Position numbers and translations under genes: made by a program
Shown: one piece after another, positions 48,162-61,084 of the stretch
Position numbering within the stretch: the stretch's first letter is position 1
Layout: every line of letters starts with the position of its first letter
The notes under the pieces: generated by a model
Databases searched by the model: none
Told to the model about the DNA's origin: nothing
The model's input: the letters and a program-made list of their open reading frames with translations, nothing else
NCBI GenBank assembly: GCA_020226215.1
Contig: CM035233.1
Coordinates: forward strand, 76,575,317-76,639,316
Direction: 5' to 3'
DNA: 64,000 nucleotides
Origin: Sindora glabra
Taxonomy: Eukaryota; Streptophyta; Magnoliopsida; Fabales; Fabaceae

Positions 48162-48199
48162 TGGATACGGCCATCAAGTTATGCGCCATATATTATTTA

Positions 48200-49075
48200 A
48201 AATTTCAATTCAATATAGAATTAACAAGGGACGAAGAGAGAGACATAAAAGAAAAATAAAATATTAATTAATTAATTATTTTCCATTAAATTAATTTTTA
48301 ATTTTTTTATTATGATAATAATTGCTTATAGTCACGCTCTAGAGATACAAATTTTATATAAAGTTGAAAAACATCAAACACAAATATTAACCAAATTTTA
48401 TAATATAATATTAATCAGCTACGACGGGAAGATTCATTTATTCAGGCCTATTATTTTTCGGCAATTGTCTTATCCACTTAACTGCAGCAGATGACTATTT
48501 ATTTCAGAACACAAGTTTTTAAAAAAATTAATTATTACCATCAAATTTATTGTATTCAATTATTCAAAATAATAATTCCATAGAAGTTCCATTCAGAAGA
48601 CATTAGATTATGATTTGTTGTAAATTAATTTTTAGTGCTTAAACAGGAGGCGATGCGGTTAAAATTTTGCCTAATGTTAATCATAATCTTGATATAAGCA
48701 CATTTATCTTTTTGAGTAATTAAATTATTAAACACTTAATAATGCAAAAATTTAATTAAATCCTGAATATAACAAAAAAAACATAAAACCTCCAAAGAGA
48801 TTCAAAGAGATATCAACTGCCACATAAGTGCAATGCACGATCACACACGGGAGTAAAGAGTGTAAAACATAATATATTTATCAATATGAAAGCTAACATT
48901 CTTTACTTAATTAAAAAAAATTATATTCCTAATTTAATAATAATATAATAAAAACATTTAAATCATTTAATACAAAAATATTAAAATATAAAAATTAATT
49001 TCATTTATTTTTTCTCATTTTTACAATAAATACATTTATTATTAAAAATAATTAGTGATGATGATAAATTAACTT

Positions 49076-49106
<31 letters not shown>

Positions 49107-49542
49107 TTGTCAACAAATAATGCACAATCATTTCTTGAGTGTGTAATTTATACTCTAAATTTTAGTGAAGATAGATAGCGTATTCGTAGATGAAATTGCA
49201 GAACTACTCATTTTATAATTTTTCATCTTATGATGATGGAGGCTTGAGTTCGATTTGCTCAATTGAATTGGAGTTGTGTTTGAATGAAGTATTTTGCCAT
49301 GAGAATTGCAAACTCAGTCTACACATAATAGAAAGAACATGTCGATTCAGCCAAACATCGCATCATGTCTAAAATTTCTGCAAACGTCAGGATTATCCAA
49401 GAATGGAGCAAACCCATTATTGCTGTGAGCACACGAAAGCAAAACTAACGATAAATACCCGAAAGGCAAATTAAAGACAAGGGAATATGAGTCAATATCT
49501 CGGAAAGATGATGGATATCTCAGAACATCTCAGTTGGGCAAA
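48200..49542. other. Intergenic between isomerase remnant and eIF5-mimic gene
   Basis: AT-rich, no gene supported. A (GT)12 microsatellite lies at 49077-49100. The part from ~49200 to 49542 probably includes the 3' UTR of the eIF5-mimic gene. Confidence 0.5.
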
Positions 49543-52500
49543 TTATTCTTCTTCTTCCGCTTCCTCCAGCCAATTAACGAAAGGTTCCAATGCCTTCACA
49601 AAAGTTTGCCTGCACGTAATCATTTTCCCACTATCAACTGAGTTACAAGCATAATAATGAAACATATTTCGCATCCACAATAACTGCAGCATACCTCCCC
49701 TTGGAGTTTGTTCCTCTTCGGAACCAATGAAGAATGGTATCTTCAGCCAGCACATCCTGATCATAAAGAGATCTGATAACCTCAGGGAACAGCTTCATCA
49801 GCTTAGCATCCTCATAGCATTGCATCTGTACTTTGTACATCAGTTCCAACTCAAGCTTCCCATTGGTGCAGAAAGCGTTCAACAATTCTGCCCATGTTTT
49901 TACCTTTACCATAATAAACAGAGCACTGTCATTTATCATTGCAATCCATAGCTATATATCGACAATATTTGGCAATTTTTATTAATAATCCGTAACTCAG
50001 CAATATTCAGATAACTCATGCAAAATCCGTCTGATCCTAGATGCAGGCCCGACAAGCATACTTGACATGCACAGAGCAGGTGATCAGAGTCAAAACAAAA
50101 TGAACCCCCCCCCCCCAAAAGAGAAAATAATCTAAGTTGACTTGGATAATATAACATAAATCTTCATATTCTAAGCTTATTCAAAACAATGAGAGACCAA
50201 AGCACACAAATCGATAAACAAGAATGATCAGTTTTTAAGCAACTACAAAATAAGAATAGATGCACAATATCTGAGATACCTGGCGCAGGGCAGAATTTGC
50301 ATTCTGCTGTTGATTTTTCCCTGACCACTGAACAGCATCCATCAAGACATCCCACAACACCCGCACAACCTCAATGTCAGGTAATTTGGCATCCCTAACC
50401 CGCTGTCTCACAGTTTCTATGACTTCAGATATATCAGTTTCCTCCGTTATCTGTGTTGTTAAAGCAGATTTCATTTCCTTGAGTTTCACCTCAAATATTT
50501 TCTTCTCATTATACTCCACCAAGGCTACCAGTCCTTCCTTGCTAAAAATTTAGACCGTGAATAGAATTCAATAAGTCCGAGCTTAGCTCATAGAACAAAA
50601 GCAACAGTACAAAATCAAAGTCCGCTTATGTATGCAAACATAAAAATACCAAACAAGAATAGCAATTGAGTTTTGAGAACGACTAAATGCCCCTCAAAGA
50701 ATGAGGTAACCAACTGAACAATAGTCCAATTCTTTAACAACCGCAAAGACAAATGATTGAGCATAACTCACTGCATCCAAGAGTAGCCAAATTGCAATTC
50801 AAATTATCTTGTGAGGATTTGGAAGATCAATTTACAAGTACACAACTAGTTCCTTAATATTTAAAGTGTCAGAGAAATCACAAGCTTCCCACTTCGTCCT
50901 TACTGTCCCCACCATCACCCATCCCTGTACTATTCTTGAAATCATTTTTACATGTGTTCCCCTTACAGGAGGCCATATATCATATCAAATGAAAGGAAAA
51001 AAGTCATTAACTAGTATAAAATAATTGAACAACCACCTTCCTTTGAAAACGAAAAGCAGAGTTTGAATTAAGTACCAAATTCAATATTTGAAAAGGCTAC
51101 ACACACACACACACACACACACATATGTTTTCTGTAAGACTACAATCTAAGCCCAAGCAATTTTGAGAATAAGATTTTTTAAGCTATCATAGCATCATAG
51201 CCACTGAAACTAATAAGAACATTTAAAAAAATAAAATAAAATACACAGCACTTCCACAAATAGAAGTCTAATCTATAAGAGAAAGTATTTCCAGATCTAA
51301 CATACAAAGATTTCCCCTCATTACTAATAACTAATACTTAACAAGTAAAGCTTACCCGAAATGCTCAGAGAAAGCTTCGTTGGATCTTCTTGCAGGAGGG
51401 AAGAATTCCAAAAGATTATCCTCCACTTTTCCCCGTTTCAGAATTGAAATAAGGTCATCAAGGCTGTTGTCAATGAGATACTCCTTGAAGAAGTCAGTCA
51501 TGAATGATAGAACTAGCCCTTTGGCCACAAGATTATCTTTGAGAAGTGGCTGGAATACAGTCTCTGGTGGGAGCCCTGACAGCTTCTGGGAAAATGCAAG
51601 TGCAGTAAAAATAGCCAACTTTTTTCTCTCATTTTCCTCAAAAAGCTCCAAGGACTGTAGGAATCTTCGCATGACATTTTCAAGGTTCTTAATGAGAAAT
51701 GGCCTTCGCCGCAAAATCTTTTGTATGTAGATTACAGATGGCAAAATGACTTCACGCTTTGGCTCACACTCTATTATAGAGTAAGGATGGCGCTCCCCCT
51801 CATCAGGCTTGGTAGTTCCAGGTTGGGTGCGGCCCCCAGTGAAAACAACCTGCATCGAACCAGATAGGTGCATATACCATACAAGTATTCAAAAATGAAA
51901 GAATTAACAACTTAGAAACCATGACACTTAAAATGGTTCAAAACATTGTTGAAATCTTAAGACATTTCATCTTGCAAGCCAGACAAAGAAGTGATGACAT
52001 AAAAGATGGCAAAACATTAAGAAAAATCAAATCAAATAAATCTTTAAATTATAATATAGTTCCTCGGACCAGAAAAAGGGCTAAAATACTCCATCTAACA
52101 AACAACAAGGAGACAATCTTAACAAAGCAGAAGCTATCTACAATCTAAGCATGCCATGCTATTACAATTACAGAAACCATCAACAAATGAATGCCATGAT
52201 GCCAGTGCCAGATTTTCATGTTCCTAGAATCAAAGTCAAAATCAACAACCTCTGAATGACAAAACTCAAAATCATGTTAAACTCTTGACTTTTCAAAAAG
52301 CTTGCCTCAAAAAAGGTGTCACCGTATCTTGAGAAGTTAAGGTCTGAAGATTCAATGCTCTTAGCGACAAGTTCCTGTGAACATAAATTAATTCATCAGC
52401 TTCAGGTCGTTGTCTTCACGAGACAGTAGATGCACGCATACAACAGGACAATAATTGATTAAAGCATAATAATATTACCAAATCACCAGCATTATCCAAA

Positions 52501-53778
52501 TAGATCTGGACCACTGCATCCGAGAATGCTGCAGGGTCCAGTGGTGCTGCAATATTCCGTTTGCGGGTCTTAATCCGCGTACCGCTGAAGATAGAGGGAA
52601 AAAAACAAAAGGACAAGAACTTTAATACAGTTCCTACAGCCACAAGAAATGATTCAAAAATTGAAAAATCTGATTCACAAATGACAACATTTGACAGCCA
52701 GATCATAATATGTAGGTGCTTTGGCAGAAAGTTCAGAGTTGTATGAGTAAACCTCATTTCTATTCATTGAGTTACATTTGCTACAATGAAATTCGATTGA
52801 TGGGTAAACCATGGGTACGGTTAAAAAATAAAAAATCCATCTATTCCCTTGATTGACGTCAACAGGTTATATTGATTAAAATAATATTCAGTCATTCCAT
52901 TAGATTTAAAGTTTACATATAAGTGTGTGTGTGTGTGTGTGAAGAATGCAACCAATATAATAACAAGCCTCTCCATGCCCTGGTTATGTTTAATTGAGCA
53001 AACTAGAACAAAGCGTAAAATAGAACAAGGTAAGTACTGAGAACAAACTTACCCAAGAGTGGGTCTCTCCTTGGAGCTGCCAGAAAGACAAACAAGATTA
53101 GTCCAGTAGCATTAAAAACATATTATTCCATACTAAACCAAGAAGCCATTTTTCACCAGAAATCTTTTTGAATCTAAGAAAAAAAAAATAGTCAAAGATG
53201 TACAAAGCCTCTTTCATAAGTAGAAATGAATAAACAATTAAACTGAATCACAAGGATATCATTAGACTTGTGATGGATGTCGATGTCGGCCGATCATTTC
53301 ACAAGAACACGAAAGGGGTTGCATAGATCATAAAGCAAAGTCTTTTCGTAGTTTCACCCAAAAGAGGCCTTCAAAATTTCCAAATAGGACTTACGTTCAA
53401 AGCATTTATCCTGGAAAGACGCGCTGGATCGGGACGTATGTTAGTAGCAAATTTCTCTCTAATACAAAATATGCCAACTGGTTTCACTTTTTTCATAGTT
53501 AGATTGAAGAAATAAAGCAAAAATTTAGATTGGTGTGCGCTCAAATAAGACAAGAAATAAGATCGAAAGACTCAGGAAAACTCCGACCCAGCGAAGATTT
53601 GCGTATGAAAAGGAAAAAGCCTGAAACTTCTTTGTAAATAAATGAAAACTCAGGATCTCTTTGGGGACAGATAGAGGTTAGAATTTTTGGAGTTGCGAAA
53701 GAGATCACATCACGAAGATTCAGATCACAAACAGAAAAAAGAAAGAGAGAGAGAGCAAGAAGGCATAACATACCTCAT
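49543..53778 (-). CDS. eIF5-mimic protein / BZW-type W2 domain protein
   Basis: Eight coding exons (53778-53774, 53076-53053, 52584-52479, 52374-52306, 51849-51356, 50541-50280, 49903-49695, 49609-49543) give 411 residues, the standard length. The family competes with eIF5 for eIF2 and eIF3 through its C-terminal W2 (HEAT-like) domain and so tunes start-codon choice and translation rate. The protein begins MSSKERPTLGGTRIKTRKRN. It has the conserved VVFTGGRTQPGTTKPDEGER block (~69-88) and a helical middle. It ends in a W2 domain with the aromatic/acidic box FVNWLEEAEEEE. The ATG sits in a five-base first coding exon. This was chosen because ATGAG joined to the 24-base second exon restores the conserved MSSKERP start. 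Intron 4 has a GC donor (GAG|GCAAGC, 52306/52305), and the other introns are GT-AG. (AC)12 and (GT)n microsatellites lie in introns 5 and 2. Arabidopsis counterpart: At5g36230 from memory. Confidence 0.95.
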
Positions 53779-53939
53779 AAACCAAGATGATAAGGGAACG
53801 GAAGGTCGGTGAGTCGGTGACTCTGTTCACTAACTCTGAATGAAGGAGCCGGGGGCGGGGGGGGGGGCAGGGAAGGAGAGAGAAAGAGAGAGCGAGGGAA
53901 GAAAAAGGGCAGAACCTGGGTTGTGCTATGACTTCAGAC

Positions 53940-53960
53940 ACAGATATTTAATACTCTCGG
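53940..53960 (-). promoter_or_regulatory. Candidate TATA box of the eIF5-mimic gene
   Basis: On the minus strand, tattaaatatctg (53955-53943) lies ~165 bases upstream of the ATG. It is followed by a CT-rich, C-run-containing leader (53920-53840) typical of plant 5' UTRs. Confidence 0.45.
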
Positions 53961-54334
53961 GAAGTTAAAATTAAAAATATAAATATAAATTTATGTCCGA
54001 TATCACAAAACGCACAGCAGAGGATGGCCTGTGCAGTTAGCTCGCACTTTGTGTCCGGTTTTTGTGACCCGGGGCGAACGTGTCGTTCAGAGACCCCGAC
54101 GTCCCCGCCCCCACGGACACCCGTATCACATACATTTTATCATATTAGTATAATTGAAATTCCCCACAGTTACAGATAGGATCCCAATGCTAAGGGCGGT
54201 AAGTTATTTCTTCATCAATGCTCTAACACGAATTTTTTTAGTATCGTTGCGCCATACTCTGTAATAATTACCGGCCAAAATAGTAAACACCCTCATTTGA
54301 TCTGATTGTTCTTATTCCCTCCCCCATTTAAAAT

Positions 54335-54620
54335 TAGGGCTGGTCAGAAAATTTGCACCCGGCCCAATTGCCTGAACCCGATTTTATTCAGGTAGGGTCG
54401 GTCAAAATTACACATATGGTCAAAATAAAAAATGAGTGAAATGAATTTTTTAAAGTTTGATCGGGGCGGTTTCATAATTATTAATCATGTAAAATTAAAT
54501 TAACCCGAAATTTTGAGGTTATAGCTGAAATGCCAAAAATCTAAACGGCATCATTTCAATCTTTCAGATGGAAATCATTAGGCAGAGAAAACCCTAACCC
54601 AGCCACCCACTAAGCTAGCC

Positions 54621-54660
<40 letters not shown>

Positions 54661-57600
54661 TCACTCTCTCCGCCAAAGAAAAATCTAAAACCTCCTTCCA
54701 TCCGCCACTTACGACTGCGTTTCCGTCAGTCCTTGCTTGCTGCCCCACCAGATATTATGAGATTTTCCATTTTCTTTGCACCAAATTACCAATCTGTTGG
54801 CTGTTGCACCGTCACACCGCAAGCATCACCTCATATTGAGACAGGAAGGAAAGCGTGTGAAGTGCAAAGTGCAGGTTTTCGAGAGTCCAAATCAAGGTAT
54901 TTTCTGATCCTGTTCGAGTTTTATTCATTAATTTTAAATATTGATTTCATCCTCTGCATCTCTATATTTTTTTATTTCTTCTCTTCGTTGTTTAGGGTTT
55001 TGTAATCTGTGATTTCATTTGTGACTTGTGTGCTTGTGCGAGTTCATAAGTGGATATTTCATCCGGTTCATTATTTAATCTTGACATTTTGGTCAAATAG
55101 CTTAACTTCGTTGTGCTTCGGGGCATTAGGTTTGTCTCTATGTGGTTTAACCTTATTAAGATGGCTTTCTGTGTCTGAATCTGGGTTATTCGTTGGTTGT
55201 GTTTGAGTTCATACGTGTTTGGTTGTTTACTGTGATTTCCTTAGCTGTATTCACATTCTCAACATGACAACTATGTAAAGTAATTACGAATAGATGGGCT
55301 CACTCCATTCAAAAAGTCAATTCTATTTCTTTATGGATAAATCCAAACAAAACATAATTAATCTCAACATGAGTGCTTTCTAGTGATGTGCCTTTATGAT
55401 GGTATCTTCGAGTATGTTGATGTACAATAATTGGGTACAATAGGTCTCACTAAACTGTGTTGAAGATAGACATTACTCATTAATTAGACATGTGACTTTG
55501 ATTTAGAAATGAGATTCCGGACCTTAAGTTATAGAATTCACATGATTCTTCTAACTGTATCTTTTTTCTAGCCTTCACATAATTAGACTTCTAATAGTTT
55601 CTTATTGTTTTCCCATGTGCAGTTTTAGGGTATGTTTATAATTTATTTAAATAGGAAGTATGTTAACCTTTGAGCTTTGGTTGATTTTAGTTAAAGTCTT
55701 TGACATTTAAAGAAAAACCAGAAAGTAGAAATTGAGAAATTCAACACAAAGAGGGTCCATTGAAGTTTTGTAAACAAAATTAATCGCTTGATTATGTGTG
55801 AAGAAAGCATGGGAGGGAATGGATTGATAACAATTTCATAACTAACTCTTACATTACTACCTCCAATTTTTTTTTTAATTTTGTTGTAGAATGGGAACCT
55901 AGTTCTGTCCACTTCTTTCTTTCATTGGCTATAGGACTACTCCACTTCTCATTTGTTCTTATGTGATGTTGTTAAATCCTAACATGCATCTGTTGTTAAA
56001 TTGATGTTGATTGAGTGTCTAGAATAGCATAAATTCATGTTGATTCAATGTCTAGAATAGCATTAGTCCATTCCATGCCACTGAAATTGATGTTGCTTGT
56101 CAGATACTAAAGTTATTACTTTTAATGTTGTTAATGATTTTTGCAAATGATATGAATTATCATCGTAAGGTCTCTATCTTATTATTCATTAAATATTGGT
56201 AGTGCAAGTAATGTGTTTAGAATCTGACTGTTTTCAAATTTATCTAGCTGTTTTACTTATAGTTTTTTAACTGGTTATCTTTTTCCAGATTTATTTGACT
56301 ATTTTACTTGTAGTTTTTTTAAATCTTCTACTTATAGTTTTTACTTACAATATGGCCTATAGTTTTTAATTCTTATTATTACTTGTACTTAGTTAGTTTT
56401 CTAGTGTAATAGCTTCATAAATTTAGGCAAATTTTAAGTTATAAAACCTGACTTCACATTTGTTTTTCCATTTTGTAGGTTCCAATTAAAGCATGGAACC
56501 TGATGAACCTCCCCCTAGTAGGATAGTAACTACAACTCCAAGTCAGCAACATGCGATACTACCAAGTCAGGCACCAAGTCTGCCACCTACCACTAGTGAA
56601 ATTGGTCTAACACTAAGTGAAAACCCTCCAGAGGATGTAAGCAAAAAGCCTCCAACTGCAACCCCTAAGAAGAGGAAGAAATGTATGTCAAGAAAGCCTA
56701 GTGCCAACAAGCAAGCTGGAATTCAAACAAGAAAAAAGTCACCAGCATGGGAGTAGTTTAGAAAAGTGCCGGATAAAGAGGTCAGTGAACCAATTGCTGA
56801 GTGTATATACTGTGGTATTCATTTTTTATATGATAGCAAAGAACATGGTACTACCAACCTGCTTGCCCATATACCAAAATGTCCCAAGTCTCCAAATGCC
56901 CTTGCTAATGACCCTACTCAGAAACTGTTAGAATTTGATAGGAGTTTTTTTGGTAAACAATTAATAGGTGCCATTCCCCTATACAATTGACTTGAAAGAG
57001 TGTAGAAAGGCAATTGCATATTTTGTCATGTGTGATGAGCAACCTTTTAGGGTTATTGAAGGGATTGGTTTTAGACATATGTGTAAAAAGCTGTGTCCTA
57101 AGTTAGATGTCCCTTCTAAACATACTATAGCTAGGGATTACCTTAGAATTTATGTTCAGGAGAAGGGTAGACTTAAAACATTATTGAAAAATGATTGTAA
57201 GAGAGAGTGTTTGACCACTGATTGCTGGACATCAGTACGAAACCTTAATTATATGTGTTTAACTGCACATTTTATAGACAATGAGTGGAAATTACAAAAA
57301 CGTATCCTCAATTTTCAAGTTATTCCTAACCATAAGATTGAAACAGTTAGTAAATGCATTGAATCTTGCTTAAATGAGTAAGGGTTTAGATAAGTGTTTA
57401 CCATAATAGTTGACAATGTTAGCTCTAATGAGGGAGCCATAGCATACTTGAAAATGAGGGTGAAAAATTGGAATAGTTTAGTGTTGGATGGAGATATGAT
57501 GCACATGCGGTGTGTACACATATCCTCAATTTAGGTGTGTACACATATCCTTCAGCTTGAAAAATACTATGATTCTATTACTGCTGTAAGGCATGCAATT

Positions 57601-59860
57601 AGGTATGTGAGATCATCTCCCAGTAGGCTAGCTAGGTTCAAAGAGGTAATTCAAGCAGAAAACATCATTTCCAAATCCTTAGTTTGCCTAGATGTTTCCG
57701 CTAGGTGAAATTCAACCTACCAAAGCTGAGAAATTTCAAAAAGCATTTGAAAGGTTAAAAGAGGATGATGGTGACTTCATATCTTACTTTCATGAATCTG
57801 AAACTAGAAGGGCAGCTCCAATTAATCTGGATTGGGAAAATGTAAAGGCCTTCATAAAATTCCTCAAGATTTTCTACAATGCTACTTTGTCTTTGTCTGG
57901 TTAATTGTATGTCATTTCAAATACTGTGTACAATCATGTTTATCTTGTGCAAAGTGAGATAAAACACTAGAAAAGTGAAGATAATGCATATTCTACATTA
58001 TTTTTTGTGGCAAATGAAATGAAGGTCAAGTTTGACAAGTATTAGGGAAAACTTGAAAATATGAATCCAATAATATTTATTGCAAATGTCCAAGACCCAA
58101 GGTACAAAATGGCATTCATTGAATGGTCTTTTAAGAACATTTATGGAGGAAACCTTGCAAGTACAATGGTTAGGAATGTGAAGGCATCCATGGTACAGAT
58201 GTATGAATAGTGTTCAGCTGAATATGAAAAACCTCCTAGAAATGCAGTAGATAACTAAACCATGTTAGGAGATGCAACAAATCTAAGGGATCCTAGGCTA
58301 GGAAGCTTTGCTCAAAAGGCAATGAGTGCTATCTTTAGGTCATACCTAAAAAAGAAAGACATAATTGAGGCAAAGAATGAAGTAAATAGGTACTTGAATG
58401 AGCGTTGCATTGATGAGGATGAAGATTTTAATGTTTTAGCTTGGTGGAAAGTGAATGCATCTAGATTTAGTATGCTGTCCAAAATGGCAAAAGATGTATT
58501 GGCTGTTCCAGTGTCCACTGTTGCATCTAAATCTACATTTAGCATGGGGGGTCTTGTGTTGGACATCTATAGGAGCTCTCTCTTTCCAAAGACAACAGAG
58601 GGACTAATATGCACACAGAATTGGTTAAAGCCCACCATCGATGTTAAAGACATTAACATTGTTGATGATTTCCAAGCTTATGAAGAGATAGAAAAAGGTA
58701 ATTAGTAATTACAAATTATGCTTCTTTTTATTTTGAATTCACAGTATAATTTATGGTTGGTTTGTCTTTCTTTTTAAATATGGTGGCTAAACTTGAAGGA
58801 GGTAGCAGATCTGGTGGTAGCAAAAGTGGTGCTGATGTTGGAGAAAAAGATAAGGATGTGGATTAGTTACAGTCACAGCCTATGGCTATTGACTAAGAGG
58901 TAGTTTTTTTTTCTACTGGTCAAGCGTTATTTTTTTTAACTATCCAATTAGAATTTAATCGCATTTTTTGCTTTCTTACAGGTTGAACAAAGTTAGTAAA
59001 CAGTGGTGCCAAAATTGATTGGTAGATGACACCATTAATGTAAAAAACATATGCCAGTTGCAAGTTCAAACTTACAAATTTCCAAATATTTTGCTTTTGA
59101 AAATATTTTTGATGTTAGGACTTGGGAGTAGTTCACCCAATTGTATAGTGCAGCTGGGTTAGCACTATTTTTTTGGTGTTGCTAGCCTATTTAACTTTAG
59201 ACAAGGAGGTACATAAAGTACACATACAGGTTTTAGACTTTTAGCTTTTGTTTCCTGCTAGTTGCTGCCATAATCCAAAAGTACAGTAATGTAGGCAAGT
59301 TGCTGGAAATTGGAATCATGGCTTAACAATATTTTTTGGGATGGTAGATACTTGACAGCATTTTTTTGGTAGATAATAAGTAGGCTAGTTAACTTTAAGA
59401 AGGAAAAGGGCATTGTGAAATGTGAATACTGAATAGTTTCAAACTTTTTAATGATATATTTTGTATGAAAAACATATTAGACTTGTTCAATGAAAGGGAA
59501 ATTTTATAATTTTTTGCATGTGATGGTTTGATGTAGTGTTTTATTATTTTTTCCTACCTATTTTTTGTTGTAGCATTAGTTGGCAGTTTTGGACACCCTG
59601 CTGATCTGTTCCATGTTACATTTTTTTTCCCTCTTGGCCTACCCAGTAATGTAGTTTCGGCATAGGTTTTGAATGAAATTGACCCAGATTTCACCTGATT
59701 TTAGCCATGTGTAACCGACCGAAACTGAAAGTTTCGATTTTGATTGGTTAGACATGGCCAATCGGTCAGGCCACTAGTCGCATTTTCTGTTTGTTCGATT
59801 TGATTCAGTCGGTTTTAATTTCTTTGTTAATCGACTTACCCTATGACTTGATTAACCCTA
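54335..59860 (+). mobile_element. hAT DNA transposon, 5.5 kb, coding-dead
   Basis: The element starts TAGGGCTGG and ends TTAACCCTA, giving short inverted ends TAGGG(C/T)T. It is flanked by the perfect 8-base duplication TTTAAAAT (54327-54334 and 59861-59868), the hallmark of hAT. It has a gene-like 5' leader with a (CT)16 run (54624-54656) and a probable first intron with donor at ~54897 and acceptor just before 56480. A decayed transposase follows at 56493-58705. A short downstream segment (58795-58867, ending GEKDKDVD) may be a last exon. Confidence 0.9.
56493..58705 (+). pseudogene. hAT transposase (BED finger, RNase H-like, dimerisation domain), disrupted
   Basis: Pieces follow the order of plant hAT (RICESLEEPER-like) transposases. 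First comes a Pro-rich N-terminus with a basic KKRKK tract (56493-56756). A BED zinc finger follows, with CIYC and HGTTNLLAHIPKC. The catalytic core has LTTDCWTS (~57217-57240) and VDNVSSNEGA. The C-terminal dimerisation region has LAWWKVNASRFSMLSKMAKD and VSTVASKSTFS. Breaks seen: TAG at 56754-56756, a frameshift around 56968-56985, TAA at 57379-57381, a TGA replacing the tryptophan of the RWNSTY motif near 57703, a stop at ~57901, and several more before 58262. The protein cannot be made in one piece. The 147-codon C-terminal frame 58262-58705 remains open. Confidence 0.9.
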
Positions 59861-59868
59861 TTTAAAAT

Positions 59869-61074
59869 TGCTGGATTTTCATGCATTAAATTATTTTATG
59901 TATCAAATGATTTATATTAAATTTTATATTTTTATAGAAGTAAAAAATATTTAATTTAATAATTCACAATTCATCAACAAAATTAATTTATGTATACATT
60001 AAATTTTATTCAATATATGATAGAAAAAACCTTCAAAAAAATTTTACTTTTTACCTTTAATTTTTACTCAAATTTCAATATTATTCACTAACTTTTATTT
60101 GAATAACTACATCACCTAATTTTTAACACAAGCGTAATGTCGGATATTTTAAAAAATAATTTATTATTTTAATAAAAGAATTCCTACGTAAATAAATAAA
60201 ATATTAATTAGATTTAGGAGTTGTTAACCAAATCAAAATAACTCTTTAACTTTTACTCAAGTTTTATTAATACTCATTAACTGTTATTTGGATTTTATTA
60301 TACTACCTAACTTTCAAAATAAATTAATGTTAAATATTTTTAAAACACTTTTTTTATTTGACTTTGATTCAATTTTTAATAATACTCATTTACTTTTATT
60401 TTAACGGATTTTTAGTTTTCCCAAACTCTATATAAAGGTTTCATTTCAATTAAAAAATATGAAAGTGAGCATGTACTATTACATAAACATAATAAACATC
60501 TTTTGTTTTCTTCATATCTTGAAAATCTCTGAGCTTATCTGATTAAATCATTCCTCTCTTAGTACTCTCTTGTGTAATCCATCTTTTAAGAGGCTAAAAT
60601 TTTGTTAACTATACTAGTTGTTCTCACTTGTTGAAAACTAAAGTGAGGCATCCTTAGAAACTTCAAGAGTGGTGAATCTCTTGAGATATTTAAAACTTTG
60701 AGAGAGATTTCTCAAAGGGATTATTGAAAGAAAAATAAAAACTGTACTAAGGTTTCTTCAAGTGTCCAAAAGTTAAAGGGATAGTGATCAAGAGTTGAAA
60801 TCCAAGTCAAAAAGACTTGGTAGTGGATGTACACCTCGAAGCGCTGGATCTTCAAGGCTGGAACCACTATAAATAGCAGTGTTTGATCTCTCTTTCTCTT
60901 ATCTCTTTATTTATCTGAAATTGCTCTATTTTTTCTGCTTCATTATGTGAAAAATCTCTAAATGTGCTTATTTTTACTAATCTATTTTGATATTATTTTT
61001 TATATATAAGTTATTTGCTTTAAACTTTTAAAAACTCAATTCACCCCCTTCTTGGGTAAAATTAAGGTCAACAG
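59869..61074 (+). mobile_element. Truncated copia-type LTR
   Basis: The segment ~60420-61074 has LTR organisation. It shows a TATA box (ctctatataaagg, ~60427), then a leader, a ctcgaagcgctggatcttc stretch, and an end ctcaattcacccccttcttgggt...caaca at 61074. That ending is characteristic of Maximus/SIRE-like copia LTRs. No primer-binding site follows. Upstream (60045-60410) three diverged copies of a tttactcaa...actcattaacttttattt motif look like a tandem array in the LTR's U3. The left end is not resolved. Confidence 0.55.
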
Positions 61075-61084
61075 GAAGATAGAT

